Part shown: positions 56,249-64,000 of the stretch, piece by piece | How the letters are laid out: every line of letters starts with the position of its first letter | Numbering within the stretch: position 1 is the first letter of the stretch | Source of the DNA: Clostridiales bacterium | Lineage (GTDB): Bacteria > Bacillota > Clostridia > Peptostreptococcales > Anaerovoracaceae | NCBI GenBank assembly: GCA_009911365.1 | Contig: QXXF01000003.1 | Span: 248,001-312,000 of the forward strand | Length of the DNA stretch: 64,000 bases | Direction of reading: 5' to 3' | The notes under the pieces: model-generated | Database searches by the model: none | Told to the model about the DNA's origin: nothing | What the model saw: the letters and a program-made list of their open reading frames with translations, nothing else | Position numbers and translations under genes: made by a program

Positions 56249-56346
56249 ACTGTGAAGTTGGAAGTCCGTCATGTGGCGGATCGCAAGGTAGAGCAGGAAT
56301 GGATGAAATGAACACAGCGGGAGAAATCATCGATTTCTCCCGTTTT
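56249..56346 (+). repeat. hisE 3' end plus terminator, degenerate copy 2
   Basis: Reads RHVADRKVEQEWMK and stop, matching [14 protein letters not shown] at the end of hisIE, followed by the same AGCGGGAGAAA-started hairpin. Nothing of hisE upstream of about 20 codons is present. Confidence 0.75.
56318..56346 (+). terminator. Terminator paired with the hisE tail copy
   Basis: CGGGAGAAATC and GATTTCTCCCG form a perfect 11-base stem with a 3-base loop, then TTTT. From here to 56810 there is no gene; the stretch holds activator sites and a sigma-54 promoter. Confidence 0.85.
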
Positions 56347-56547
56347 ACTATTTTACCATGCGTTCCTCAGCGACTTTTTCATTTAAAGAGGACTTTTTGC
56401 TTACCTTGGCCTTTCTTCCTTCTCTGGAATGTTCAACTTCTTTGTGGGTTTCGATCAATGATCGGATGCCTTCTTCTTGATTTATCATAAGCCTTGCCCG
56501 ATTCCAAGCACTCTTTTTTCGATTTCGACAAGATATATGACATCTCG

Positions 56548-56580
56548 TGACGAAATGTCTTTAGTTTATGACAAAATGAC
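56548..56580. promoter_or_regulatory. Two activator sites, TGACRAAATG type
   Basis: TGACGAAATGTC (56548-56559) and TGACAAAATGAC (56569-56580), 21 bases apart, about 150-180 bases before the sigma-54 promoter. The second is preceded by CTTTAGTTTA, as is the site at 59995. A further half match lies at 56611-56623 on the minus strand. Confidence 0.65.
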
Positions 56581-56726
56581 AAAGACTTTGGCGCATACTG
56601 GCACGTATATCATCGTGTCATAGTTAGAAAATATAAATTACTAAACAGTAAGTTTTTGTGTAAAAATAAAGGATAATACACTTTTTTGATATAAATTTTG
56701 GACCTGAAAAGGGAACGTGGCGCGAT

Positions 56727-56743
56727 TTGGCACGAAATTAGCA
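56727..56743 (+). promoter_or_regulatory. Sigma-54 promoter of TRAP operon 2
   Basis: TTGGCACGAAATTAGCA: GG and GC ten bases apart; the -12 element is TAGC instead of TTGC. Confidence 0.75.
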
Positions 56744-56809
56744 TAATACTATTGGTGACTGATTTCAACAGCAGTTGCATTATCAAAAACTTTTTGAGGA
56801 GGAGAAACA

Positions 56810-57877
56810 ATGAAGAAAAAATTATCACTACTGGTAGCCCTTGTAATGGCACTAGGCATCACTTTCGCGTTTTCAGGATGCGGGGGAGATTCATCCGGCG
56901 AATCATCAGGCGATGGCGCGCAGACGTTCACAATTGCGCATCTGCAGACTGAGAATTCAGCAGCAGGGCAGTACTTCACAAAGCTAGGAGAAATGCTCGA
57001 AGAAAATTCCGGTGGCAAGATCAAGACAGAAATTTATGCTGGTGGAACAATGGCGGGCAGCGATACTGAACTGGCAGAATTAGTACGTGCTGGCACGGTT
57101 TCCATGGTTCCGGTTCCAACTCACGCACTTTCCGCTTTGGTTGACATTCCAGAATACAGAATTTTTGAAATGCCATATTTGTTTACGAACTGGGATGAAA
57201 TTTACAAGGTTTTAGACAGTGACCTGGCAAAAGACTGGGCAAAGCCTCTGGCTGACAATGCTGGCGTAAAAGTTTACGGCGGATTGGTAAAAGGATGGTT
57301 GTCCGTTGGCCTGAAAGGACAGGATCCGCTTGCTGCTCCGACTGACCTAAAGGGAAAGAAAGTCAGAACCATGGCTACTGATATGCAGCAGGGTCTGATC
57401 AAAGCCTTGAGCGGCTCTGCCAGCACAGTGGCGTATGGTGAACTGTACACTGCGATCCAGCAGGGAACAGTAGATGGCTCTTTGACTGCTACAAATCTGT
57501 ATGTTGCTGACAGATTTGGTGAAGTTGTGGATTCCCTGTCTGTCATCAGAGCGACTGCGCACTTCCATCTGCCAGCAGTCAGCGCTTCTTGGTATGATGC
57601 GCTGCCAGATGATCTGAAGACTGTATTTGATGAGACCATGAATGAATGGCTGACCTATGCGAGAGAGCAGGAACAGATCGCGGACGAAGACGCTATGAAA
57701 GAACTTTCCGAGAAAATGAATGTAAAAGTAAAAGAATACACAGACGAAGAATTGGCTCCGTTCAAAGCCGCGACAAAAGACTTGTTTGAAAAGAATAAGG
57801 CCGCATGCGGTGATGGCGTTGTTGATGGCGTGCTGCAGGTATTGAACAAGACTGAGGCGGACATTTTTGGAAAATAA
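56810..57877 (+). CDS. dctP: TRAP transporter substrate-binding lipoprotein (DctP), system 2
   Basis: 355 residues. Signal peptide with lipobox FSGC (C24), DctP fold with IAHLQTENSAAGQYF and GKKVRTMATDMQQ; the hinge AYGELYTAIQQGTVDGSLT is the ligand-contact region. AGGAGGAG before the start. First gene of a sigma-54 operon; a hairpin behind it probably lets it be made in excess over the membrane subunits. Confidence 0.93.
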   Translation: MKKKLSLLVALVMALGITFAFSGCGGDSSGESSGDGAQTFTIAHLQTENSAAGQYFTKLGEMLEENSGGKIKTEIYAGGTMAGSDTELAELVRAGTVSMVPVPTHALSALVDIPEYRIFEMPYLFTNWDEIYKVLDSDLAKDWAKPLADNAGVKVYGGLVKGWLSVGLKGQDPLAAPTDLKGKKVRTMATDMQQGLIKALSGSASTVAYGELYTAIQQGTVDGSLTATNLYVADRFGEVVDSLSVIRATAHFHLPAVSASWYDALPDDLKTVFDETMNEWLTYAREQEQIADEDAMKELSEKMNVKVKEYTDEELAPFKAATKDLFEKNKAACGDGVVDGVLQVLNKTEADIFGK

Positions 57878-57902
57878 GATCACATTGTTTTGACTGTAAA
57901 AA

Positions 57903-57941
57903 TTAGATAAGAGCTGTCAATTTTGGCAGCTCCTTATCTAA
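57903..57941. other. Intercistronic hairpin between dctP and dctQ
   Basis: TTAGATAAGAGCTG pairs with CAGCTCCTTATCTAA with a one-base bulge. No T tract on the plus strand, so it fits a 3' stabiliser or partial stop. Confidence 0.6.
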
Positions 57942-58023
57942 AAAGGGCCGATTCGCAGTTGATATGTCCAGTCAGCTACGCAACGGCCTACCCTGACAGA
58001 ATCGATACTAGGAGGTGGAAATC

Positions 58024-58572
58024 GTGAAAGAAGAAAGCAGGGAACGATGGTATAACAAGATCGAAAGCACAATCGGCATTGTCATTGTCATTGCAATGCT
58101 TGTAATCCTTACAGTACAGGTTTTTGCCAGATATATAAGTGGGATTTCCTATGCGTGGATCGATGAGATTTCCAGGTATGGGCTCGTATGGCTGGCTTAT
58201 CTGGCTGCGGTATATGCGATTTACCAGGATTCTCACATTAAAGTTGATCTTTTGCTGAAAGTATGGCCGAAAAAAATGAGAAAGGCAATTCGCCATTTCA
58301 GTGTTATCATCTTTTTCGTTTACTCTGTAGTCGTAGCCTATTTCAGCGGCATGTGGGTTTTGGATATTTATAACACAGGGACTAGATCCATTGCCATGGG
58401 AATTCCAATGGCGTATGTGCAATGCATCATACCAATCGCTCATATTTTGATGGCGATTCGTTTGGTACAGCTGGAGATCCGTTATATCAAGCATCCGGAA
58501 CTGCTGGAGGAAAAAACCAGTGAAGAAGCAGCTGAAGAGCTGATCGCAGAAGGAAAGGGAGGTGAGGCATAA
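58024..58572 (+). CDS. dctQ: TRAP transporter small membrane subunit (DctQ), system 2
   Basis: 182 residues from the GTG at 58024, eight bases after AGGAGG. Four membrane helices; WIDEISRYGLVWLAYLAAVY around 45-64 is the DctQ signature. A Glu-rich C-terminal tail. The stop shares a base with the dctM start (TAATG). Confidence 0.9.
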   Translation: MKEESRERWYNKIESTIGIVIVIAMLVILTVQVFARYISGISYAWIDEISRYGLVWLAYLAAVYAIYQDSHIKVDLLLKVWPKKMRKAIRHFSVIIFFVYSVVVAYFSGMWVLDIYNTGTRSIAMGIPMAYVQCIIPIAHILMAIRLVQLEIRYIKHPELLEEKTSEEAAEELIAEGKGGEA

Positions 58573-59870
58573 TGTCAGGACTGATTATGATATTGATTTT
58601 TATTGTCATGTTGTTCTTCCATGTTCCAATCATGATCGCACTGGGCGTAGCCAGCGTTGGATACTGTTTGTTCCTGAGCAACGCGCCGATGGATATGGTG
58701 ACGAACGTATACTTTACGTCCATGGACTCCTTTACCCTGATCGCCATTCCATTTTTCATCCTTGCGGGAGACTTGATGATGCAGGGAGGCATCTCCAAAC
58801 GACTCATCAATTTGTGCCGTGCGGCAATCGGAGGCCTGGTGGGCGCGTTAGGCGCGGTCACAGTCGTAGCCAGCATGATCTTCGCGGCTATCGCAGGATC
58901 TGGAACAGCGACTGTAGCATGCATCGGCGGCATCACGATCCCAGAGATGGTTAAAGAAGGATACGATAAAGGCTATGCGTCAGCGTTAGCGGCTACAGCG
59001 GGAGCACTTGGTCCGATCATCCCGCCAAGCGTAGCCATGATCCTGTACGGAGTAGCCTGTCAGGTATCCATCACAGATCTGTTCATCGCTGGAGTCGTGC
59101 CAGGATTCTTGATGGCAATTGCGCTCATCCTTCTGAATCGATTCTTATGCAAAAAGTACCATTGGGGGCTGGACAAGACTACTGTCAGCAAAGAAGAGAT
59201 CGATATCCCGCCTTTGAAGCAGGCACTGAAAGAAGGCATATGGGCCATCATGGTACCGGTCATCATTCTTGGCGGCATTTATGGCGGCATCGTGACACCG
59301 ACAGAAGCGGCGATCATTGCCTGCGACTATGCGATCATCATTAGCTTGTTTGTTTACAAGGAATTCAAAATCAAGGACATTCCGAAGATCATCAAGCATA
59401 CGGTAGAAACAACCGGTACGGTCATGCTGCTGGTAGCATGCGCCTCAGCACTGGGCAAGCTGCTTACCATCGAGCAGATTCCGACAAATCTAGCCAATAC
59501 GCTGATGGGGATTTCATCCAACAAGATTATCATCCTGTTGATTATCAATGTATTCCTTTTATTTGTAGGCATGTTCATGGAAACCTACGCGGCAATCATA
59601 CTCCTGGCTCCAGTGCTTCTGCCAACAGCCCTTGCCATTGGAGTGGATCCGCTGCACTTCGGCTTGATCATGGTCGTGAACCTTACGATCGGCCTTTGCA
59701 CGCCGCCAGTTGGAGTTAACCTGTTCATTGCCACAAGGATCGCTGACGCGCCGATGGAGAGAATGTTCAAATGGCTCTTGCCATGTCTGGCAGTATTGAT
59801 CTTAGTGTTGCTGCTGGTTACTTACATTCCGCAGCTGACAATGTTCCTGCCAGCTCTCATCGGAGGTTGA
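58572..59870 (+). CDS. dctM: TRAP transporter large membrane subunit (DctM), system 2
   Basis: 432 residues, complete. Twelve or so helices; it has the conserved AGSGTATVACIGG and GALGPIIPPS elements that are lost or split in the first DctM (10728-11953). Forms the sodium-coupled channel for the substrate captured by the DctP encoded upstream. Confidence 0.94.
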   Translation: MSGLIMILIFIVMLFFHVPIMIALGVASVGYCLFLSNAPMDMVTNVYFTSMDSFTLIAIPFFILAGDLMMQGGISKRLINLCRAAIGGLVGALGAVTVVASMIFAAIAGSGTATVACIGGITIPEMVKEGYDKGYASALAATAGALGPIIPPSVAMILYGVACQVSITDLFIAGVVPGFLMAIALILLNRFLCKKYHWGLDKTTVSKEEIDIPPLKQALKEGIWAIMVPVIILGGIYGGIVTPTEAAIIACDYAIIISLFVYKEFKIKDIPKIIKHTVETTGTVMLLVACASALGKLLTIEQIPTNLANTLMGISSNKIIILLIINVFLLFVGMFMETYAAIILLAPVLLPTALAIGVDPLHFGLIMVVNLTIGLCTPPVGVNLFIATRIADAPMERMFKWLLPCLAVLILVLLLVTYIPQLTMFLPALIGG

Positions 59871-59916
59871 TTTAACAAACAAACTCACAATTATCCTTAT
59901 ATAAGCTTTTACATGG

Positions 59917-59957
59917 TAAAATCCGGAGGATCTCTTAGATTGTTCCGGATTTTATCA
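59917..59957 (+). terminator. Rho-independent terminator of TRAP operon 2
   Basis: TAAAATCCGGA and TCCGGATTTTA are perfect 11-base arms, followed by TCAT rather than a long T run; the T run is inside the 3' arm. Confidence 0.7.
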
Positions 59958-59994
59958 TATAAAAAGCTGTTGCCTAGGCGAGAACTTTAGTTTA

Positions 59995-60053
59995 TGACAC
60001 AATGTCGCAAAAGTAGGAATGAAAGAATGACATGAGGTTATGACAAAATGTCA
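59995..60053. promoter_or_regulatory. Two activator sites, TGACANAATGTC
   Basis: TGACACAATGTC (59995-60006) and the full palindrome TGACAAAATGTCA (60041-60053), 46 bases apart, about 130-190 bases before the sigma-54 promoter. The first is preceded by CTTTAGTTTA exactly as at 56569. Confidence 0.7.
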
Positions 60054-60183
60054 AAAAATATCCGATGCTGTCATGGGAGCCTAGAGGGAAAACAGAGATT
60101 TCCGCCATGTGAAACCGGCTAAAACATTGAAATTAAAGGAGTTTTAAAATTTTACCACAACTTTTATAAAACATACGGGTACT

Positions 60184-60200
60184 TTGGCATATCCCTTGCT
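60184..60200 (+). promoter_or_regulatory. Sigma-54 promoter of the dehydrogenase operon
   Basis: TTGGCATATCCCTTGCT, with GG and GC ten bases apart. Confidence 0.85.
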
Positions 60201-60268
60201 TCTTAATATAAACAACAAACAAAATGACAGATATTACTCTAATCACAAATCAAACGAGGAGGTCAATA

Positions 60269-61258
60269 ATGAACGTTGCGAAGTATAATGCGGATCAGTT
60301 AATGAGTTTTTATGAAACCATGTTCAAAATGAGAAGATTCGAAGAAGAAACCTTCGAGTTTTACAAAAAGGGCATGATGGCAGGACTAGCTCACCTTTAC
60401 ATGGGTGAAGAAGCGGTAGCCACAGGCGTGTGCGCTGCTCTGAAAGACAATGATTACATCGGCAGCACCCACAGAGGGCATGGACACCTGGTGGCCCGGG
60501 GCGCGGACATCAGCAAAATGATGGCAGAGATCCTGGGGAAAAAGACCGGGTATTCCAATGGAAAAGGCGGTTCCATGCATATCATGGCAATGGACAAAGG
60601 AATCCTAGGAGCTAATGGGATCGTTGGCGGGGAGATTCCAATCGCCACAGGCGCGGCATATACGGCGAAATACAAGAAGACCGATCAGGTAGCAGTGTCC
60701 TTTATGGGAGATTCCGCCACAAATGAGGGAACGTTCCACGAAAGCATCAATATGGCGGCAGCATGGGATCTGCCTTGCGTTTATGTGATCGAAAATAATC
60801 TGTACGGAATTTCTGTTGATATCCGTGACGTGACCAATACGCCGGACCTGGCGGTAAGAGCAAAAGCCTATGACATCCCGGGCGTTGTAGTGGATGGCAT
60901 GGATGTGGTCGCTGTTTATGAAGCCGCTGAAAAGGCAGTGAAACGAGCAAGAGCAGGCAAAGGCCCGACTATCATCGAGTGCAAGACTTACAGATGGCAG
61001 GGTCATCACGTAGGAGACCCTGCTGAATATAGACAGAGAAGAAGCGAGACGGAAAAGGAAGACTGGATGGAGCGGTGCCCGGTGAAGACTCTGAAAAAAG
61101 AAATGATCGAATCCGGAAAAGTGACTGAAGCAGAAGTCAGTGCTTTGGAAGAAAGAATCGAAGCAGAGATTCAGGAGGCTGTGAAATTCGCGGCAGATAG
61201 TCCATATCCAGACGCAGCGGACGCGTTTTCAGATGTATTCCAGGAAGGCACGCTGTAA
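60269..61258 (+). CDS. acoA: 2-Oxoacid/acetoin dehydrogenase E1 component, alpha subunit
   Basis: 329 residues from the ATG at 60269, after GAGGAGG. ThDP motif GDSATNEG ending in ENN (about 150-180), with Ser where Gly is more common (GDG). Substrate His in GSTHRGHGH. With the beta subunit it decarboxylates a 2-oxo acid or cleaves acetoin and transfers the acyl group to lipoyl-E2. The upstream, similarly controlled TRAP carrier for a carboxylate favours a 2-oxo acid or a precursor, though acetoin systems are also sigma-54 controlled. Confidence 0.9.
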   Translation: MNVAKYNADQLMSFYETMFKMRRFEEETFEFYKKGMMAGLAHLYMGEEAVATGVCAALKDNDYIGSTHRGHGHLVARGADISKMMAEILGKKTGYSNGKGGSMHIMAMDKGILGANGIVGGEIPIATGAAYTAKYKKTDQVAVSFMGDSATNEGTFHESINMAAAWDLPCVYVIENNLYGISVDIRDVTNTPDLAVRAKAYDIPGVVVDGMDVVAVYEAAEKAVKRARAGKGPTIIECKTYRWQGHHVGDPAEYRQRRSETEKEDWMERCPVKTLKKEMIESGKVTEAEVSALEERIEAEIQEAVKFAADSPYPDAADAFSDVFQEGTL

Positions 61259-61310
61259 GACAGTGACAGCCAGAGCTTGATGTTTTAGAAAAAAGAGAAA
61301 GGAATTGGCA

Positions 61311-62285
61311 ATGAAACAGATTAAATACGCACAGGCAGTTTGCGAAGCCTTAGATGAAGAGATGGCACGGGACGAAAATATCGTCATGATCGGTGAAGAT
61401 ATCGGTTTTATTGGAGGGAATTTTAAGACAACCGTAGGACTCATGGAAAAATACGGAGACCTGCGTGTCAAGGATTCCCCGATTTCCGAACAGGGTATCG
61501 TCGGGATGGGCGTTGGCATGGCGCTGACCGGTCTGCGGCCAGTGGTAGAGCTGATGTTCTCTGACTTTTTGCTGGTTGCTGCAGACCAGGTCATCAACCA
61601 AATGGCGAAGATTCGCTACATGTCCGGCGGACAGGCTAACGTTCCAATGACCATCCGCTGTCCAATCGGCGCGGGAAGATCTTCTGCGGCCCAGCATTCA
61701 CAGTCCATGCAGGCACTGGTGGCCCAGTTCCCTGGCTGCAAAGTAGTCGTACCGTCCACAGCCCAGGAAGTAAAGGGACTGCTGAAGACTGCGATTAGAG
61801 ATGATGACCCAGTCATTCTATTCGAACACAAAATGGAGTACAACAAGACCTATGAAATCGATGATGTGGTAGAGCCGATCCCATTTGGAAAGGCTAGGAT
61901 CGCCAGAGAAGGAAAAGACATCACCATTGCTGCGACATCTTCTATGGTCATGAAATCCGAAGAAGCCGCTGAAAAGTTGGCAAAGGAAGGCATTGACTGC
62001 GAGATCATCGATTTGCGGACCATCGTCCCTCTGGACAAAGAAACCATTATCGAATCCGTAAAGAAGACAGGGAAATTGATCGTAGCGGACGAAGCGCACG
62101 AACGCTGCGGCATTGGAGCCGAGGTGGCTGCCGCTGTGGCTGACGAAGTGTTCTATTATTTGGATGCGCCGTGCGGCAGAGTTAATAATCCGAACGTGCC
62201 GCTGCCATTCAGCCCGGCCCTGGAATTCCCGCTGATCCCATCCGCGGACAAGGTATACGATAAAGTCAAGACATATTTCAAATAG
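61311..62285 (+). CDS. acoB: 2-Oxoacid/acetoin dehydrogenase E1 component, beta subunit
   Basis: 324 residues. QAVCEALDEEMARDENIVMIGEDIG at the N-terminus in full agreement with the family; the GIVGMGVGMALTGLRPVVE and HSQSMQALVAQFPG motifs shape the ThDP site with the alpha subunit. The start is the ATG at 61311, after AAAGGAAT. Confidence 0.92.
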   Translation: MKQIKYAQAVCEALDEEMARDENIVMIGEDIGFIGGNFKTTVGLMEKYGDLRVKDSPISEQGIVGMGVGMALTGLRPVVELMFSDFLLVAADQVINQMAKIRYMSGGQANVPMTIRCPIGAGRSSAAQHSQSMQALVAQFPGCKVVVPSTAQEVKGLLKTAIRDDDPVILFEHKMEYNKTYEIDDVVEPIPFGKARIAREGKDITIAATSSMVMKSEEAAEKLAKEGIDCEIIDLRTIVPLDKETIIESVKKTGKLIVADEAHERCGIGAEVAAAVADEVFYYLDAPCGRVNNPNVPLPFSPALEFPLIPSADKVYDKVKTYFK

Positions 62286-62299
62286 AGAGGAGTAGCGAC

Positions 62300-63727
62300 A
62301 TGGCAGAGATTATTATTATGCCAAAGCTGGGCTTCAACATGAACGAAGGCAAGCTGGTTCAATGGTATAAGAGTGAAGGAGACGCTATTTCCAAAGGAGA
62401 GCCGCTTTTCTCCGTAGAAACAGATAAAACCAATATGGATATAGAAGCCACATCTGACGGCGTGGTAAAAAAATTGCTGATCGCAGAAGGAGATCAGATC
62501 CCAGTGACCCTGCCTATCGCAGTTGTAGGCGTGGAAGGCGAGGACGCTTCTGCTGCTATCGAGGACGCTATCGCGCAGTTGAAAGGCGGCGGAGTCGCCG
62601 CGGCCGAGGAGGAAGCCCCGGCAGCGGCGGAAGTTCCTGAGAAAAAAGCGGAAACAAAGGCACCCGTAGCGATCACCGATGCCAATGGCAGGCTGAAAAT
62701 CAGCCCGCGGGCAAGGCGAGTGGCAGCGGAGAACGACTTGTCATTAGAAGGCCTGGATATCGTAGGAACAGGATGGCAGGGCGGCATCTGCGAACAGGAC
62801 ATCTTGGACTATCTGGAATCAAACAAAGTAAAGGCAACGCCAGTGGCCGCGGCAATGGCCCAGGCAGAAGGCATTGATCTGGCAGATATTGCGGGCACAG
62901 GCGTTCATGGAAAGATCATGAAAGCGGACGTGGCCGCTGCGGTCCAAGCAAAGAAATCCGCAGGAAGCAAAACAGCCGCGGCACAGAATGAAGCTGCAGC
63001 CGGTGCTGGTGAATTCACTGAGGATGGGAAAGAAATCTTGGAAAAAGTTCCATACGCAGGTGTGAGAAAAGTCATCGGAGACAGGATGTCCGAGAGCAAA
63101 TTCACTGCGCCGCACTTGTACTTCACACAGAAAGTGGATCTGCAAAAGCTGCTGGAAACCAGAAAGCAAGTAAACGGAGCGCAGGACAAGAAGACCTCGG
63201 TGACAGACTATATCGCTAGGGCAACGATCATCGCCCTGCAAAAGTATCCTGAAATGAACGCTTCCCTGGTGGGTGACACTATTGTTAAATACAAGAGCGT
63301 CAATTTGGGCATCGCAGTGGCTTCTCCAACTGGGCTGATTGTCCCGAATGTGAAAGACGCGCAGAACCTCAGCGTTGTGGAACTTTCCAAAGCAGCGACA
63401 CCGCTGTTTGACAAAGCAAGAGCGGGCAAGCTAGCGATTCAGGAATACACAGGCGGCACCTTTACCATTTCCAACCTGGGCATGTTTGGAATCGAAAACT
63501 TCACTGCGATCATCAATCCGCCGGAAGTGGGCATCCTGTCCATTAGCTCCACAAAGGACGAACCTGTGGTAATCGCAGACGAGGCAGGAAACAAGAGCAT
63601 TGAAATCAGACCGATGATGAACATCCAGCTGACAGTGGATCACAGGATCATCGATGGCCTGTTGGCAGCTCAATTCGTGACAGAAATCAAAAAGCTGTTG
63701 GAAAATCCGATCAGCTTGCTAGTGTAA
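62300..63727 (+). CDS. acoC: Dihydrolipoyl acyltransferase (E2) with two subunit-binding domains
   Basis: 475 residues. Lipoyl domain 1-80 with the lipoylated K43 in ETDKTNMD; an Ala/Glu-rich linker; a peripheral subunit-binding domain at about 130-170 (ISPRARRVAAENDLSLEGL); a second at about 175-215 (TPVAAAMAQAEGIDLADI); then the catalytic domain from about 250 with the HxxxDG motif in DHRIIDG (H448, D452). Two binding domains in one E2 are uncommon. AGAGAGGAG before the start. Confidence 0.92.
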   Translation: MAEIIIMPKLGFNMNEGKLVQWYKSEGDAISKGEPLFSVETDKTNMDIEATSDGVVKKLLIAEGDQIPVTLPIAVVGVEGEDASAAIEDAIAQLKGGGVAAAEEEAPAAAEVPEKKAETKAPVAITDANGRLKISPRARRVAAENDLSLEGLDIVGTGWQGGICEQDILDYLESNKVKATPVAAAMAQAEGIDLADIAGTGVHGKIMKADVAAAVQAKKSAGSKTAAAQNEAAAGAGEFTEDGKEILEKVPYAGVRKVIGDRMSESKFTAPHLYFTQKVDLQKLLETRKQVNGAQDKKTSVTDYIARATIIALQKYPEMNASLVGDTIVKYKSVNLGIAVASPTGLIVPNVKDAQNLSVVELSKAATPLFDKARAGKLAIQEYTGGTFTISNLGMFGIENFTAIINPPEVGILSISSTKDEPVVIADEAGNKSIEIRPMMNIQLTVDHRIIDGLLAAQFVTEIKKLLENPISLLV

Positions 63728-63779
63728 CATTAGGCTGATCAAGAGCAGCTAGACGTGAGACGAGTATCACCAAAGAGAA

Positions 63780-63863
63780 AGATCAGGCTTATGTAAAGTT
63801 GAACATAAATTCTCCTATCATCATAAACAAGGTTTTGCGCTGGCAATATGATAAGCCTGATCT
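63780..63863. other. Long-range inverted repeat between acoC and the next gene
   Basis: Perfect 13-base arms AGATCAGGCTTAT (63780-63792) and ATAAGCCTGATCT (63851-63863) close a 58-base loop, 22 bases before the next start. GTTTTC follows. May be an attenuator, processing site or protein target inside the operon. Confidence 0.7.
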
Positions 63864-63885
63864 GTTTTCAACAAAGGAGGACAAT

Positions 63886-64000
63886 ATGGCAGATGTAGTT
63901 ATTATGCCGAAACTCGGTTTTAATATGAATGAAGGAAAACTGGTGGAATGGTACAAGAGCGAAGGTGACACCATCGCTAAGGGAGAACCGCTCTTTTCCG
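63886..64000 (+). CDS. acoL: Lipoyl-domain protein, probable dihydrolipoyl dehydrogenase (E3), partial
   Basis: The first 38 residues only; the gene leaves the window. After AAAGGAGG the product reads MADVVIMPKLGFNMNEGKLV and on, a lipoyl domain almost identical to that of the E2 upstream. In such operons the fourth gene is often an E3 carrying an N-terminal lipoyl domain, but a second E2 or a free lipoyl protein would start the same way. Confidence 0.7.
   Translation, partial: MADVVIMPKLGFNMNEGKLVEWYKSEGDTIAKGEPLFS

Noticed and set aside
53735-56346. Reading the block after hisIE as an integrative element with att sites
   Set aside because: The flanking repeats are diverged coding tails, not short exact att cores, and no integrase, excisionase or replication gene is inside.
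56586-56602. Second sigma-54-like string TTTGGCGCATACTGGCA
   Set aside because: The GC element is not at ten bases from GG; the site at 56727 has the right spacing and distance to the gene.

Overview
The window looks like chromosomal DNA of an anaerobic, low-to-middle GC Firmicute of the class Clostridia, perhaps a gut or sediment amino-acid fermenter. That is inference from content: an L-box lysine riboswitch, the acetylated DapH route to lysine, short HisG with HisZ, sigma-54 enhancer-binding proteins, TRAP transporters, strong GGAGG ribosome sites and Rho-independent terminators. No rRNA, tRNA or CRISPR array was seen.

Layout. 0-2.6 kb: a secreted GH25 lysozyme and a first copy of an AAA-like ATPase/PD-(D/E)XK nuclease. 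2.7-13.2 kb: a sigma-54-controlled catabolic island holding a ThDP enzyme, its likely activator, then SDR, zinc dehydrogenase, amidohydrolase and a TRAP transporter whose DctM gene is broken. 13.3-17 kb: a MoxR/DUF58/membrane-protein operon and an IS256 scrap. 17.4-19.2 kb: the second ATPase/nuclease copy, with its promoter block conserved. 19.4-24.4 kb: an FtsX-type ABC exporter with a two-component system on the minus strand. 24.6-28.7 kb: two GNAT acetyltransferases, YbaK, a small protein, an M20 hydrolase and an NYN-domain protein with a structured leader. 29-36 kb: a DUF4143 remnant, then the lysine operon lysA-lysC-dapF-dapA-dapB-dapH behind a lysine riboswitch. 36.4-42.5 kb: a decayed Rpn-type nuclease, a J-domain protein, an EamA transporter, DUF1847, and an ECF sigma factor with a membrane beta-propeller protein. 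42.6-46.8 kb: a MarR-controlled heterodimeric ABC exporter. 47-53.8 kb: his operon hisZ-G-C-B-H-x-A-F-IE without hisD. 53.8-56.3 kb: a graveyard of broken genes (AEC carrier, sigma-54 activator, sodium:solute symporter) lying between two copies of the hisE 3' end and terminator. 56.5-64 kb: a second sigma-54 regulon, a complete TRAP transporter followed by a 2-oxoacid/acetoin dehydrogenase operon that runs off the right edge.

How it works together. Four -24/-12 promoters form two regulons with different upstream motifs. The first (about 2.8-13 kb) carries its own activator. The second (56-64 kb) has TGACANAATGTC-type sites and no intact activator in the window; the only candidate is the broken activator at 54.3-54.9 kb. 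Both pair uptake of an unidentified carboxylate with ThDP-dependent chemistry. Several genes are recently broken (DctM of the first TRAP, the symporter, the Rpn nuclease), some with compensating frameshifts that leave deceptively long reading frames.
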